This document shows, piece by piece, positions 33,877-42,773 of a stretch of DNA of 64,000 bases. A program made the position numbers and the translations under genes. The notes under the pieces are model-generated. The model did not search any database. It was not told the origin of the DNA and was given only the letters and a program-made list of their open reading frames with translations. The DNA is from Arcticibacter svalbardensis MN12-7. Its GTDB lineage: Bacteria; Bacteroidota; Bacteroidia; Sphingobacteriales; Sphingobacteriaceae. The stretch spans positions 1 to 64,000 of the forward strand of contig NZ_AQPN01000085.1 of assembly GCF_000403135.1 (NCBI RefSeq), in the 5' to 3' direction. The stretch's first letter is position 1; every line of letters starts with the position of its first letter.

Positions 33877-35766
33877 ATGAAAACTACCATCGCCTTAACT
33901 TCATTTTTAGCATTCATGCTACTCATCGGATTTAAAACCAGCCAAACTATTAAAGTTTCGGGCATGGTAACAAGTACACAGAATTTGAATCCCCTTTCGG
34001 GCGTTCAGGTTACATTAAAAAACACCAGGATAAGTACACAAACGGATGCCAAAGGAAAGTATACGCTAGAAATTCCTGCAAAAGGAAGTATCCTGCAGTT
34101 CGCTTTTATCGGTTATAAAAAAGTTGAAATCAAGTATACAGGACAGCGAATAATCAACGTGGCAATGGAAGAACTAGCTTCACTAACTGAAGTTGTGGTT
34201 ACCGGCTACGGTAAACAAGAAAATAAATCCACACCCTCCCCGTTGTTTGATATGAATATGAACATAGCAAGTGTTCAGCAAGGGAGAAATTCCATCAGGA
34301 TGAGCATACCAAGACCTGTAAACCAAAACACAGAAACCTATGCCACTGTCAATGAAAACAGATTTACAGATCCACGGAACACTCCCCTGTCCACATTTGG
34401 AATAGATGTAGATGCTGCTTCATACAGTAACGTTCGTCGATTTATTAATCAGGGGCAGCTGCCACCAACTGATGCCGTCCGCATTGAAGAAATGATCAAT
34501 TACTTTGCCTATGATTACCCTCAACCCACAGGCAATCAACCATTTTCTGTCAATACAGAACTTGCTGCAGCTCCCTGGAACCCACAACATCGTTTGCTAC
34601 GGATTGGATTACAAGGGAAAAAGATGGATACAGCAAATATTCCAGCCTCTAATATTGTCTTGCTTATTGACGTTTCCGGATCTATGAACGATTACAATAA
34701 ACTTCCGCTGGTTAAATCATCTTTAAAAATGTTGGTTAATCAATTAAGGCCAAAAGATTATGTGTCCATTGTTACCTATGCAGGATCGGCCTCAATTGCC
34801 CTGAAACCTATATCAGGCAATCACAAAGCTGCTATAAAGGATGCTATTGATAATCTGGAAGCTAATGGTTCAACAGCTGGAGGCGCAGGATTAACGATGG
34901 CCTATGATCTGGCTTCTAAACATTTCATCAAAAGAGGAAACAACCGGGTGATCATGGCTACAGATGGCGATTTTAATATTGGTGAATCTAGTGATGCACA
35001 GATGCAACATCTTATTGAAGCGAAAAGAAACTCTGGTGTCTTCCTCTCTGTGCTTGGCTTCGGTATGGGAAATATAAAGGACAGCAAAATGGAGACCCTG
35101 GCAGATAAGGGTAACGGCCATTATGCTTATATAGACAACATCAGCGAAGGGCGCAAAGTATTGGTTACCGAATTTGGGGGAACGCTGTTTACCCTGGCTA
35201 AAGATGTAAAGTTACAGCTTGAATTTAATCCTGCTTACGTACAGGCGTATCGTCTGATAGGTTATGAAAATCGCTTGTTAAATAAAGAGGACTTTAACAA
35301 TGACCAGAAAGATGCAGGAGACCTGGGTGCCGGACATTCCGTTACCGCTCTTTATGAAATCATTCCTGCTGGTTTGAAAAGTAAATTCTTACCGTCTATA
35401 GATCCCTTGAAATACCAACTGAATAAAAAGCTTTCCTATGCTGGAAATCAGGAAATGGTTACCATTAAACTGAGATACAAGTCCCCTGATGGCGATAAAA
35501 GCAAGCTGATTAGCACAACAGTTGCTGATACCCCCGTGCTATTAAAGAATGCCAGTACCGACTTCCGCTTTGCCGCTGCTGTTGCTGGCTATGGGATGCT
35601 TTTAAAGAAATCTGAATTTATACAACATGGAACTTATCAGCAATCAGCCGCACTGGCATCCTCCTCTATTGGTCCGGATAATGAAGGATTCAGGAGTGAA
35701 TTTGTACGATTAGTAAAGGCTTCTTCATTGTTGGCCGAGGATTTGCTCTCCTCTACACAAAATTAA
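33877..35766 (+). CDS. von Willebrand factor A domain protein (YfbK type)
   Basis: A 629-residue exported protein from ATG 33877; a TTG two codons earlier is also open. After the signal peptide comes a carboxypeptidase regulatory-like domain (about 25-95) ending in TEVVVTGYG, the SusC plug-type motif, then a YfbK N-terminal region (about 160-225), a vWA domain with MIDAS DVSGSMND near 265, and a C-terminal DUF3520 (about 450-620). This architecture is widespread in Bacteroidota; the role is unknown, probably metal-dependent protein contacts in the envelope. It precedes a DUF4197 gene by 2 nt. Confidence 0.9.
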   Translation: MKTTIALTSFLAFMLLIGFKTSQTIKVSGMVTSTQNLNPLSGVQVTLKNTRISTQTDAKGKYTLEIPAKGSILQFAFIGYKKVEIKYTGQRIINVAMEELASLTEVVVTGYGKQENKSTPSPLFDMNMNIASVQQGRNSIRMSIPRPVNQNTETYATVNENRFTDPRNTPLSTFGIDVDAASYSNVRRFINQGQLPPTDAVRIEEMINYFAYDYPQPTGNQPFSVNTELAAAPWNPQHRLLRIGLQGKKMDTANIPASNIVLLIDVSGSMNDYNKLPLVKSSLKMLVNQLRPKDYVSIVTYAGSASIALKPISGNHKAAIKDAIDNLEANGSTAGGAGLTMAYDLASKHFIKRGNNRVIMATDGDFNIGESSDAQMQHLIEAKRNSGVFLSVLGFGMGNIKDSKMETLADKGNGHYAYIDNISEGRKVLVTEFGGTLFTLAKDVKLQLEFNPAYVQAYRLIGYENRLLNKEDFNNDQKDAGDLGAGHSVTALYEIIPAGLKSKFLPSIDPLKYQLNKKLSYAGNQEMVTIKLRYKSPDGDKSKLISTTVADTPVLLKNASTDFRFAAAVAGYGMLLKKSEFIQHGTYQQSAALASSSIGPDNEGFRSEFVRLVKASSLLAEDLLSSTQN

Positions 35767-35768
35767 TA

Positions 35769-36494
35769 ATGAGAAGACCACTATTAGGGCTACTATTGTG
35801 TTCGACTGTACTACTAAGCAGTTGCGAAACGTTGAATCAAACTGCACAGGTTTTATCCCAATCATTGGGAACCCCTACATCATCAGAGATTGCCTCGGGA
35901 CTTAAACAAGCATTAGAACTTGGAACTAGTGCAAGTGCCGAACGCCTTAGTGCAAAAGATGGCTTTTTAGGAAACCTGACGATCAAACTGTTATTTCCTC
36001 CTGAAGCACAAAAGGCAGAGAAGACTTTAAGGTCACTAGGTCTTAATTCATTATGCGACAATGTAATAACCAGCTTAAACAGGGCAGCAGAAGATGCCGC
36101 AATTGAAGCCAAACCGATATTTATTTCTGCTATTAAGCAAATGACTATCAGCGATGCTACCTCTATTCTATTGGGAAATCAGAGTAATGCAGCTACTCAA
36201 TACTTTGAAAGAGTGACTAATTCGCAACTTAATGCAAAGTTTCAGCCCATCATTCAAAGCAGTCTGGGTAAAGTTGGCGCAACTAAATATTGGGGAGATG
36301 TAGTGTCCCGTTACAATCAAATTCCTTTGGTTTCGGACATCAATCCTGACCTTACCGCCTACGTAACACAAAAAGCAATACAAGGACTTTTCGTTGAAAT
36401 AGCAAAAGAAGAACTTAAAATAAGACAGAATGTCTCCTCAAGAAACAGTTTGTTATTGCAAAAAGTATTCGGCTATGCAGATAAACAGAAATAA
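35769..36494 (+). CDS. DUF4197 domain-containing lipoprotein
   Basis: A 241-residue lipoprotein (Cys19 after LLSS) matching DUF4197: ASGLKQALELGTSASAERLSAKDGFLGN, IKLLFPPEAQKAEKTLRSLG, and the C-terminal GLFVEIAKEELKIRQN...RNSLLLQKVFGY block. Function unknown; largely helical and probably periplasmic. It starts 2 nt after the vWA gene and shares its operon. Its last four codons and stop are copied once in tandem downstream. Confidence 0.88.
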   Translation: MRRPLLGLLLCSTVLLSSCETLNQTAQVLSQSLGTPTSSEIASGLKQALELGTSASAERLSAKDGFLGNLTIKLLFPPEAQKAEKTLRSLGLNSLCDNVITSLNRAAEDAAIEAKPIFISAIKQMTISDATSILLGNQSNAATQYFERVTNSQLNAKFQPIIQSSLGKVGATKYWGDVVSRYNQIPLVSDINPDLTAYVTQKAIQGLFVEIAKEELKIRQNVSSRNSLLLQKVFGYADKQK

Positions 36495-36521
36495 TTAAAA
36501 GATAAACAGAAATAATTAAAC
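36480..36521. repeat. 21-bp tandem duplication over the DUF4197 stop codon
   Basis: Two adjacent 21-mers (36480-36500, 36501-36521) match at 20 of 21 positions. The first encodes the last residues D-K-Q-K and the stop TAA, the second is noncoding. It looks like a recent slippage or tandem duplication. Confidence 0.85.
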
Positions 36522-36523
36522 CG

Positions 36524-36553
36524 ATGGGTTGCTACTTTAAACCAGCAGCCCAT
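36524..36553. terminator. Hairpin between convergent DUF4197 and DUF885 genes
   Basis: ATGGGTTGCT (36524-36533) pairs with AGCAGCCCAT (36544-36553), one G-T pair, loop of 10 nt. The right arm lies in the 3' end of the DUF885 gene. It probably ends the plus-strand message. Confidence 0.55.
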
Positions 36554-38310
36554 TTATTCATTTTGCTCTCCAGAATAGATAACGGTAGGCATCCATCTTT
36601 CAAAAGTTCATCATGAAAATCTGAAAGTCTGAATTTACCTTTTAACTCCTTTTGGTACTTCCCTCTCAGTTCGCGTATTTTCAATGCCCCAACCTTATAG
36701 GACAAGGCCTGTCCCGGAATAGCCATATATCTTTCCACTTCTGCTGTAGCTCCATTTTCATCTATCGACTCATTCTCCATCATATACTTGATAGCCTGCT
36801 CCCTGCTCATTCCTTTCAAATGAATCGCAACATCAACAACTAAACGGACGGCCCGATGCATTTCATCTCCTAAAGCTCCCATATATTGGTAAGGATCGGT
36901 ATAAAGCCCTAATTCCTTTCCTAATGATTCCGTATATAAAGCCCATCCCTCACCGTATGCCCCATACCAGGCAAAGCGACGGAATGCTGGGAGACTTTCA
37001 TTCTCCTGTTGCAAAGAAACTTGATAATGATGACCAGGTATAGCTTCATGAAGGAATAAGGATTCCATGCCTGAAGTAATATTAAATTTAGCAGCATCCG
37101 GCACTGGCACATAAAAGATTCCAGGCCTTTTACCATCAGGAGATCCCTGATTATATTCCGCACTGGCAGATGCTTCACGGAATGCCTCAGTCTGACGAAT
37201 TTCAAATAGTGCTTTTGGCTTAGTTCCAAACAACTCATTAACGTTTGGCTTCACCCTTTCATAGATCCCACTAAAGGCATTTAATACATCTTTTGCCGAT
37301 TTAAAAGGTGTGAACCTTGGAGAAGTCCGCAGATAAGTAAAAAACTCTGGCAAATCACCAGAAAACCCTACTTCATTTTTAACCAACTCCATTTCAGAGC
37401 GGATTCGTGTAACCTCTGATAAACCAGTCTTATATATTTCTTCCGGAGCCTCATTCGTGGTAGTATAATATTTCACCAGGTACGAATACATATTCTTACC
37501 CCCTGGAATTGCTGATAATCCGGAAGACTTCCTTGCCTTGGGCAAATAGTCTTTCTGCAGAAAAACAAGCAGTTTCTTATAATCCGGAATTACATCAGTC
37601 TGAATCATTTGGATATACTGAGTCTTCAATTCCTCTTTTTGCTGCGCAGTAAAACTTGCAGGGAATTTATTCAAGGGGCCATAAAAGACACTTTTTGAAG
37701 GATCATCAACCACCATGGCCTGCATCTGCGGTATCATCTTCAGAACAAGGGATGCAGGAAATACCAGCCCTTTACTAATTCCTGTTTTCATATTAGCAAT
37801 TGCAGAGTCAGTCCAAGGCCCAAATGCCTTCACTCTGAGCAGCCAATTCTGATAATCTTTTACGGTTTTAAACGGCTGAAAGCCATCTCCGGAGCCAAGC
37901 TGAGCAAGTGTAATCGGTAAACCCCAAAATTGATTAAAAGGAAGCATCCACGTATTTTGTTTCAATCCTTCCAATTGTATATTCATTTCATAAGCAAGAA
38001 CATCATAGCTGATCTGATCATTCGCATTTAACGAATCCCGTTTATACGTTTTAAGCTCGTTTAATGTAGTAGTATAAAATGCCTTTAATGTGTCTCGGTA
38101 AGCCTGTGTCTGATCATCAGGCAATACATCGTTATAGCGGTTATCCCCTTGTTGAGTAGCATCTATAGGATAAAGCTGGGCATGCTTTTCCCAGTATTTA
38201 CTAAATAACCCGGATATATCTTTCTGCGCAGGCAGCGTATTCTTGGTAGATTTCTGAACACAGGAGACAAGAAGAATCAATAGTGCACCTGCTGCGAGCT
38301 GTAATTTCAT
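36532..38310 (-). CDS. DUF885 family zinc metallohydrolase, lipoprotein
   Basis: A 592-residue lipoprotein (Cys17 after LVS) of the DUF885 family, putative metallopeptidases. The metal site is HEAIPGHHYQ (H421, E422, H427/H428), and the downstream GYGEGWALYTESLGKELG-like block supplies the further ligand; both are intact. Start and signal peptide agree. It lies downstream of a BrkB-type gene on the same strand (36-nt gap) and may be read through from there. Substrate unknown. Confidence 0.88.
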   Translation of the reverse strand: MKLQLAAGALLILLVSCVQKSTKNTLPAQKDISGLFSKYWEKHAQLYPIDATQQGDNRYNDVLPDDQTQAYRDTLKAFYTTTLNELKTYKRDSLNANDQISYDVLAYEMNIQLEGLKQNTWMLPFNQFWGLPITLAQLGSGDGFQPFKTVKDYQNWLLRVKAFGPWTDSAIANMKTGISKGLVFPASLVLKMIPQMQAMVVDDPSKSVFYGPLNKFPASFTAQQKEELKTQYIQMIQTDVIPDYKKLLVFLQKDYLPKARKSSGLSAIPGGKNMYSYLVKYYTTTNEAPEEIYKTGLSEVTRIRSEMELVKNEVGFSGDLPEFFTYLRTSPRFTPFKSAKDVLNAFSGIYERVKPNVNELFGTKPKALFEIRQTEAFREASASAEYNQGSPDGKRPGIFYVPVPDAAKFNITSGMESLFLHEAIPGHHYQVSLQQENESLPAFRRFAWYGAYGEGWALYTESLGKELGLYTDPYQYMGALGDEMHRAVRLVVDVAIHLKGMSREQAIKYMMENESIDENGATAEVERYMAIPGQALSYKVGALKIRELRGKYQKELKGKFRLSDFHDELLKDGCLPLSILESKMNKWAAGLK

Positions 38311-38346
38311 ATAGAAGGATATGGATTTATTTGCACAAATTACTCA

Positions 38347-39336
38347 TTATTTGCTCTTATCTTCACAATCTTCTTCACTATTTTCATCAAGAGCACAATG
38401 ATTCTGCTTAGGAAGTACTTTTACAGAAACTTCCTCCTCTGTTTGAACCAGATGTACAGCATAATCTGCTGGCTGAATGCTTCCTCCAAACTTCTCCGCA
38501 TACACTTGGGTAAACTCCGCACCGAAATAAAGAATAGCTGCTGTATAATACACCCAGGTTAAAATCACAATCAATGATCCTGCAGCACCAAAAGTAGATC
38601 CAGTACCTGCCATCTGAAGATACAAGCCGATTAACACCCTTCCTAACATAAAAAGCAAAGCTGTAGCAATAGCTCCTACCCGTACATATTTCCACGAAAT
38701 CTTTACATCAGGAAGAAACTTGAATATGATGGCGAACAAGACAGAAATAATAGAAAATGTCAGGAAAATATTGAAAGCCTGCAAGAGAATTACCGTGATC
38801 TCTGGAAATAAACGACTTAACCTGTCACTTAACCCAGCAACCAAACCATTGATCACCAAGGAAACTACTAATAAGAAACCCAGACTTATAATCATCGAAA
38901 AGGATAGTACTCGATTGATCAGCAATTTTTGATAGCCCTTTTTAGGTTTAGGCCTCACTCTCCAGATAATATTTAAGGTATCCTGAATCTCCGTAAATAT
39001 GGCAGTTGCACCAATAAGCAACACTACTATACTAATAATAAGCGAAAATGTACTACCCCCTGACAAGGCGCTTTTCTCTATCAGTGTTTGTATCTGCTGC
39101 GCTGCATCGCTGCCAACAAGTTGATTTATCTCTGAAAACAACTTTCCCTGAATCGCTTCCTTTCCATAAAATATACTAGCAAGTGATATAATTAATACCA
39201 ATAAAGGAGACAATGCAAATATGGTACTGTAAGCGAGAGAAGCACTGTATTTCATTGCTTTATCGTCTGCAAAAGCACTTGCAGAGCCCATAAATACTTT
39301 TCCAAGATCTTTAAGATACTGTTTATTTACACGCAT
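38347..39336 (-). CDS. YihY/BrkB family inner-membrane protein
   Basis: A 329-residue protein with six predicted spans (between about 28 and 275) and family motifs MKYSASLAYSTIFALSPLLV, GATAIFTEIQDTLNIIWRV and GAAGSLIVILTWVYYTAAILYFGAEFTQVYAE. The family was once misnamed ribonuclease BN; its function is unsettled. A C-terminal acidic, Cys-containing tail (about 300-329) extends into the cytoplasm. It follows the alanine dehydrogenase gene by 79 nt. Confidence 0.92.
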   Translation of the reverse strand: MRVNKQYLKDLGKVFMGSASAFADDKAMKYSASLAYSTIFALSPLLVLIISLASIFYGKEAIQGKLFSEINQLVGSDAAQQIQTLIEKSALSGGSTFSLIISIVVLLIGATAIFTEIQDTLNIIWRVRPKPKKGYQKLLINRVLSFSMIISLGFLLVVSLVINGLVAGLSDRLSRLFPEITVILLQAFNIFLTFSIISVLFAIIFKFLPDVKISWKYVRVGAIATALLFMLGRVLIGLYLQMAGTGSTFGAAGSLIVILTWVYYTAAILYFGAEFTQVYAEKFGGSIQPADYAVHLVQTEEEVSVKVLPKQNHCALDENSEEDCEDKSK

Positions 39337-39415
39337 AAAAGGCAGATTTTTCTTATGAAAAGTCTTTTATCGTCTAAATTGTTTTAACAGCCTTATATTT
39401 CCGTATAAGCAACTC

Positions 39416-40639
39416 TTACCGATGCGAAATGATCAACAGATCAAGGTCTTTCGGCGGCATATTGAAACGGCTTGCCAAATCCAGGTTCGTTAAATGCCCC
39501 TGGTATAAATAAATCGCATTCCGTACCCCCTGTTTTTCCCAGATTACATTTTTAATACCTCCCATATCACCAATATCCACTAAAATGGGAGTAAAAATAT
39601 TAGTCAGTGCATAAGTTGCAGTACGCGCTACACGAGAAGCAATATTAGGTACACAATAATGGATCACATCATACTTGCGAAATACAGGATGCGTATGGTT
39701 CGTTATTCTTGAAGTCTCAAAACAGCCACCCTGATCAATGCTCACATCAATAATTACCGAATTAGGTTTCATCTTACTGACCGTTTCTTCGGTAACAATA
39801 CAGGGACTCCTTCCATGGTTAGCCCTTAAAGCACCAATAACCACGTCGCAGCTTGTTATTGCTTTATTTAATACCAAAGGTTGAATCACAGAAGTGAACA
39901 CCCGGCTTCCAATGTTATTTTGCAACCTCCGAAGTCTATAAATAGAAGTATCGAACACTTTTACTTCAGCACCAAGGGCAATAGCAGTACGTGCCGCATA
40001 TTCAGCCACAGAACCACCACCCAGAATAACAATCTCTGTCGGCGGCACACCAGTAATTCCTCCCAGCATCAAACCCTTTCCGTCAAACACGTTACTCAGA
40101 TATTCTGCTGCGATCAAAATAGAAGTCGCTCCAACAATTTCACTCATCGAACGGATTACAGATAAAGAACCTCCCTCATCCCGGAGATACTCATAAGACA
40201 AAGCCGTGATCTTTTTCTTCATCATCGCTTCCAGACTCTCTGCTTTCAGCGAAGCCATTTGAAGCGTAGAAAACAAAACCTGACAAGGTTTCATCATTTC
40301 AATTTCATCAGCCGTCGGCGGACCAATCTTAATGATGATATCGGCGTTAAAAACCTCCTTTTTATTGTATTCAATCTGGGCTCCCTGTTCACTATAATCA
40401 TTATCAGAAAAATTAGCACCCTTTCCTGCACCAGTTTCAATGACCACCCGATGCCCATTACTAACCAATACGGCAACCGACAGCGGAGTCAAAGCAATCC
40501 TGTTTTCCTGAAAAGACGATTCCTTTGGAATGCCTATATAAAGACTATTTTTTCTAGGTTTAATTTCCATCATTGCTTCCTGAGGCTGCATCATAGCCTG
40601 TTTTGCAATGTCAGATAGTTCATTCATCATGGGATCCAT
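39416..40639 (-). CDS. ald: Alanine dehydrogenase
   Basis: A 407-residue NAD-dependent enzyme converting L-alanine to pyruvate and ammonia, family of alanine dehydrogenase/PNT. The substrate-binding start is IGIPKESSFQENRIALTP (about 34-51), the Rossmann loop VILGGGSVAEYAARTAIALGAEVKVFD (about 204-231) and the DVSIDQGGCFETSR block (about 280-293) follow. The N-terminal 30 residues extend beyond the Bacillus enzyme, as usual in this phylum. It is 17 nt downstream of tsaE and likely cotranscribed with porX-tsaE. Confidence 0.9.
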   Translation of the reverse strand: MDPMMNELSDIAKQAMMQPQEAMMEIKPRKNSLYIGIPKESSFQENRIALTPLSVAVLVSNGHRVVIETGAGKGANFSDNDYSEQGAQIEYNKKEVFNADIIIKIGPPTADEIEMMKPCQVLFSTLQMASLKAESLEAMMKKKITALSYEYLRDEGGSLSVIRSMSEIVGATSILIAAEYLSNVFDGKGLMLGGITGVPPTEIVILGGGSVAEYAARTAIALGAEVKVFDTSIYRLRRLQNNIGSRVFTSVIQPLVLNKAITSCDVVIGALRANHGRSPCIVTEETVSKMKPNSVIIDVSIDQGGCFETSRITNHTHPVFRKYDVIHYCVPNIASRVARTATYALTNIFTPILVDIGDMGGIKNVIWEKQGVRNAIYLYQGHLTNLDLASRFNMPPKDLDLLIISHR

Positions 40640-40656
40640 TCAATTTGAAGCCTAAT

Positions 40657-41109
40657 TTACACATTTGATACTATATCCTTGTTAATATCTCGTCCCTGTA
40701 TTTTAGCTGTGATAACTCTGCCATTATTTGCTGCTAATTCAAGGTCTACCCTGACCACCTGGTCCGGTATCAGATCAGGTATTTTTTCCGGCCACTCTAT
40801 AAAGCAATATTCGCCAGAATAAAAATACTCTTCATATCCCATATCAAAAGCCTCACTTTGATCTTTAAGTCTATAAAAATCAAAATGATACACCAGGCCC
40901 TGCGGATATTCATACTCATTAACGATAGAAAATGTAGGACTTGAAACCGTAGCCGCAACACCCAGTTCCTTGCATAAAGCCTTTATAAAAGTCGTTTTAC
41001 CGGTACCCATTTCTCCATAAAAAACCAGTACACGATGCTCTCCTGCAAATAAAAGAAGCTTCCGGGCTAATGCCGGGAGTTCCGTTAATGCTGAAACTAG
41101 TTTATTCAT
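40657..41109 (-). CDS. tsaE: tRNA threonylcarbamoyladenosine biosynthesis ATPase TsaE
   Basis: A 150-residue P-loop ATPase needed with TsaB, TsaC and TsaD for the t6A37 modification of ANN-decoding tRNAs. Walker A is GEMGTGKTT (32-40), followed by SSPTFSIVNEY (about 56-66), YHFDFYRL (about 74-81) and FIEWPEKI (about 103-110), all hallmarks. It starts 3 nt after the porX stop, so it is translationally close to that regulator. Confidence 0.95.
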   Translation of the reverse strand: MNKLVSALTELPALARKLLLFAGEHRVLVFYGEMGTGKTTFIKALCKELGVAATVSSPTFSIVNEYEYPQGLVYHFDFYRLKDQSEAFDMGYEEYFYSGEYCFIEWPEKIPDLIPDQVVRVDLELAANNGRVITAKIQGRDINKDIVSNV

Positions 41110-41112
41110 ATT

Positions 41113-42666
41113 TTATTTTGGACTATAGGTAATAAAAGGAACGATCATCTCTTCCATAGAAACCCCTCCATGCTGAAACGTTTCATTGTAGTAATTCACA
41201 AAGTGATTATAGTTGTTCGGATACACAAAATAACTATCCTCCTTGGTAAATATGAAACTGGAGCTTACATGTAGTTTTGGTAAAAGGGCATCATGTGGAT
41301 TTTTAATAAGAAAAACCTCTTTCGCATTGAAATTTAAATTCTTACCCTGCTTATATCTTAAATTCGTATTCGTATTACGATCGCCAATTACCTTACTCGG
41401 ATGTTTAACCCGTATCGTTCCGTGATCGGTTGTAATGACCAGCTTACAATTCTTCTGCGAAATCTTTTTTAACAATTCCAATAATGGTGAATGCTCAAAC
41501 CACGAAAGCGTAAGGGAACGGTAAGCCGCTTCATCATTGGCCAACTCCCTGATCATCGCCATGTCCGTACGGGCATGCGAAAGCATATCAACGAAATTAA
41601 ATACAATCGCATTTAAATCATTTCCCATCAAATTATTAAAATTCTCCACTAAATCCTTCCCCTGTTCATAAGTAAGAACCTTAGTATACGAGTGTTTAAT
41701 ATCTTTTTTCAACACCCTTTGGATCTGATCTTTTAAAAATTGCTCCTCAAAAAGATTCTTTCCTCCCTCATCCTCATCATTCTGCCACATCGATGGAAAA
41801 CGCTTTTCCATCTCCAAAGGCATCAATCCTGAGAATATTGCATTTCTTGCGTATTGTGTCGCAGTAGGTAAAATACTGAAATAGATATCCTCTTCATCCA
41901 AACGAAAATGCTCCGTTATAATGGAGTTTAAAATTTTCCATTGATCATACCTTAAGTTATCGATCAGAATAAAGAAAGTGGGTTTAGAAGGCTCCAACAG
42001 GGGAAACAACTTCTTTTTCATCAGCTGGCTTGAGGTAACGGGACCACTATCAGGGTCCTTCAGCCAGCCGATATAATTTTTCTCTATGAATTTGCAAAAC
42101 TGAGCATTCGCTTCCGCTTTTTGCATGGTCAGGATTTCATGCATCCCTGCGTCTTCCAGCTTTTCCAGTGAGAGCTCCCAGTAAATAAGCTTTTTATACA
42201 CATCCACCCATTCGCTATAGCTTAAATTATCATTTAAGGTCATTCCCAACGTGCGGAAATCCTGCTGATAGGCCATAGATGTTTTTTCACTCACCAGGCG
42301 TTTATTATCCGTCAGCCGCTTTATCGTCAGCTGAATTTGCTTCGGATGAACTGGCTTAATTAAATAATCATCAATCTTTGATCCTATGGCATCCTCCATC
42401 AGATGCTCTTCTTCATTCTTTGTTATTAATACAACCGGCACATCCGGATTAATATTCTTAATTTCAGCAAGCGTTTCCAGTCCGGTAAGTCCCGGCATAT
42501 TTTCATCCAGGAAAACTATGTCAAAATATCCGTTTCTAAAAGCATCAAGGGCATCGTGTCCATTTGTCACTGTAGTTACTTTGTACCCTTTTTCATTAAG
42601 GAACATGACATGGGGTTTTAATAAATCAATTTCATCATCAGCCCATAGTATGGTGGTTTCCTGCAT
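41113..42666 (-). CDS. porX: T9SS regulator PorX (receiver plus PglZ domain)
   Basis: A 517-residue two-domain protein: receiver domain (1-120; D10/D11, phosphoacceptor D54 in FLDENMPG, T82, K104) and a C-terminal PglZ domain of the alkaline phosphatase superfamily (about 200-517) with metal ligands in FILIDNLRYDQW and VITTDHGTIRVKHP. PorX controls type IX secretion genes with the kinase PorY and sigma P in Porphyromonas; its PglZ domain binds zinc and has phosphodiesterase activity. First gene of the porX-tsaE-ald run. No PorY is adjacent. Confidence 0.95.
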   Translation of the reverse strand: MQETTILWADDEIDLLKPHVMFLNEKGYKVTTVTNGHDALDAFRNGYFDIVFLDENMPGLTGLETLAEIKNINPDVPVVLITKNEEEHLMEDAIGSKIDDYLIKPVHPKQIQLTIKRLTDNKRLVSEKTSMAYQQDFRTLGMTLNDNLSYSEWVDVYKKLIYWELSLEKLEDAGMHEILTMQKAEANAQFCKFIEKNYIGWLKDPDSGPVTSSQLMKKKLFPLLEPSKPTFFILIDNLRYDQWKILNSIITEHFRLDEEDIYFSILPTATQYARNAIFSGLMPLEMEKRFPSMWQNDEDEGGKNLFEEQFLKDQIQRVLKKDIKHSYTKVLTYEQGKDLVENFNNLMGNDLNAIVFNFVDMLSHARTDMAMIRELANDEAAYRSLTLSWFEHSPLLELLKKISQKNCKLVITTDHGTIRVKHPSKVIGDRNTNTNLRYKQGKNLNFNAKEVFLIKNPHDALLPKLHVSSSFIFTKEDSYFVYPNNYNHFVNYYNETFQHGGVSMEEMIVPFITYSPK

Positions 42667-42773
42667 ATTATCTATCTATAAGAATTTTTATATTTATTCG
42701 AAAAAATTATAACAATTAAAGTTGTCTTTTGTATTCATGAAAATTAACAATTTTTGCCTAGAGAACATTTATT

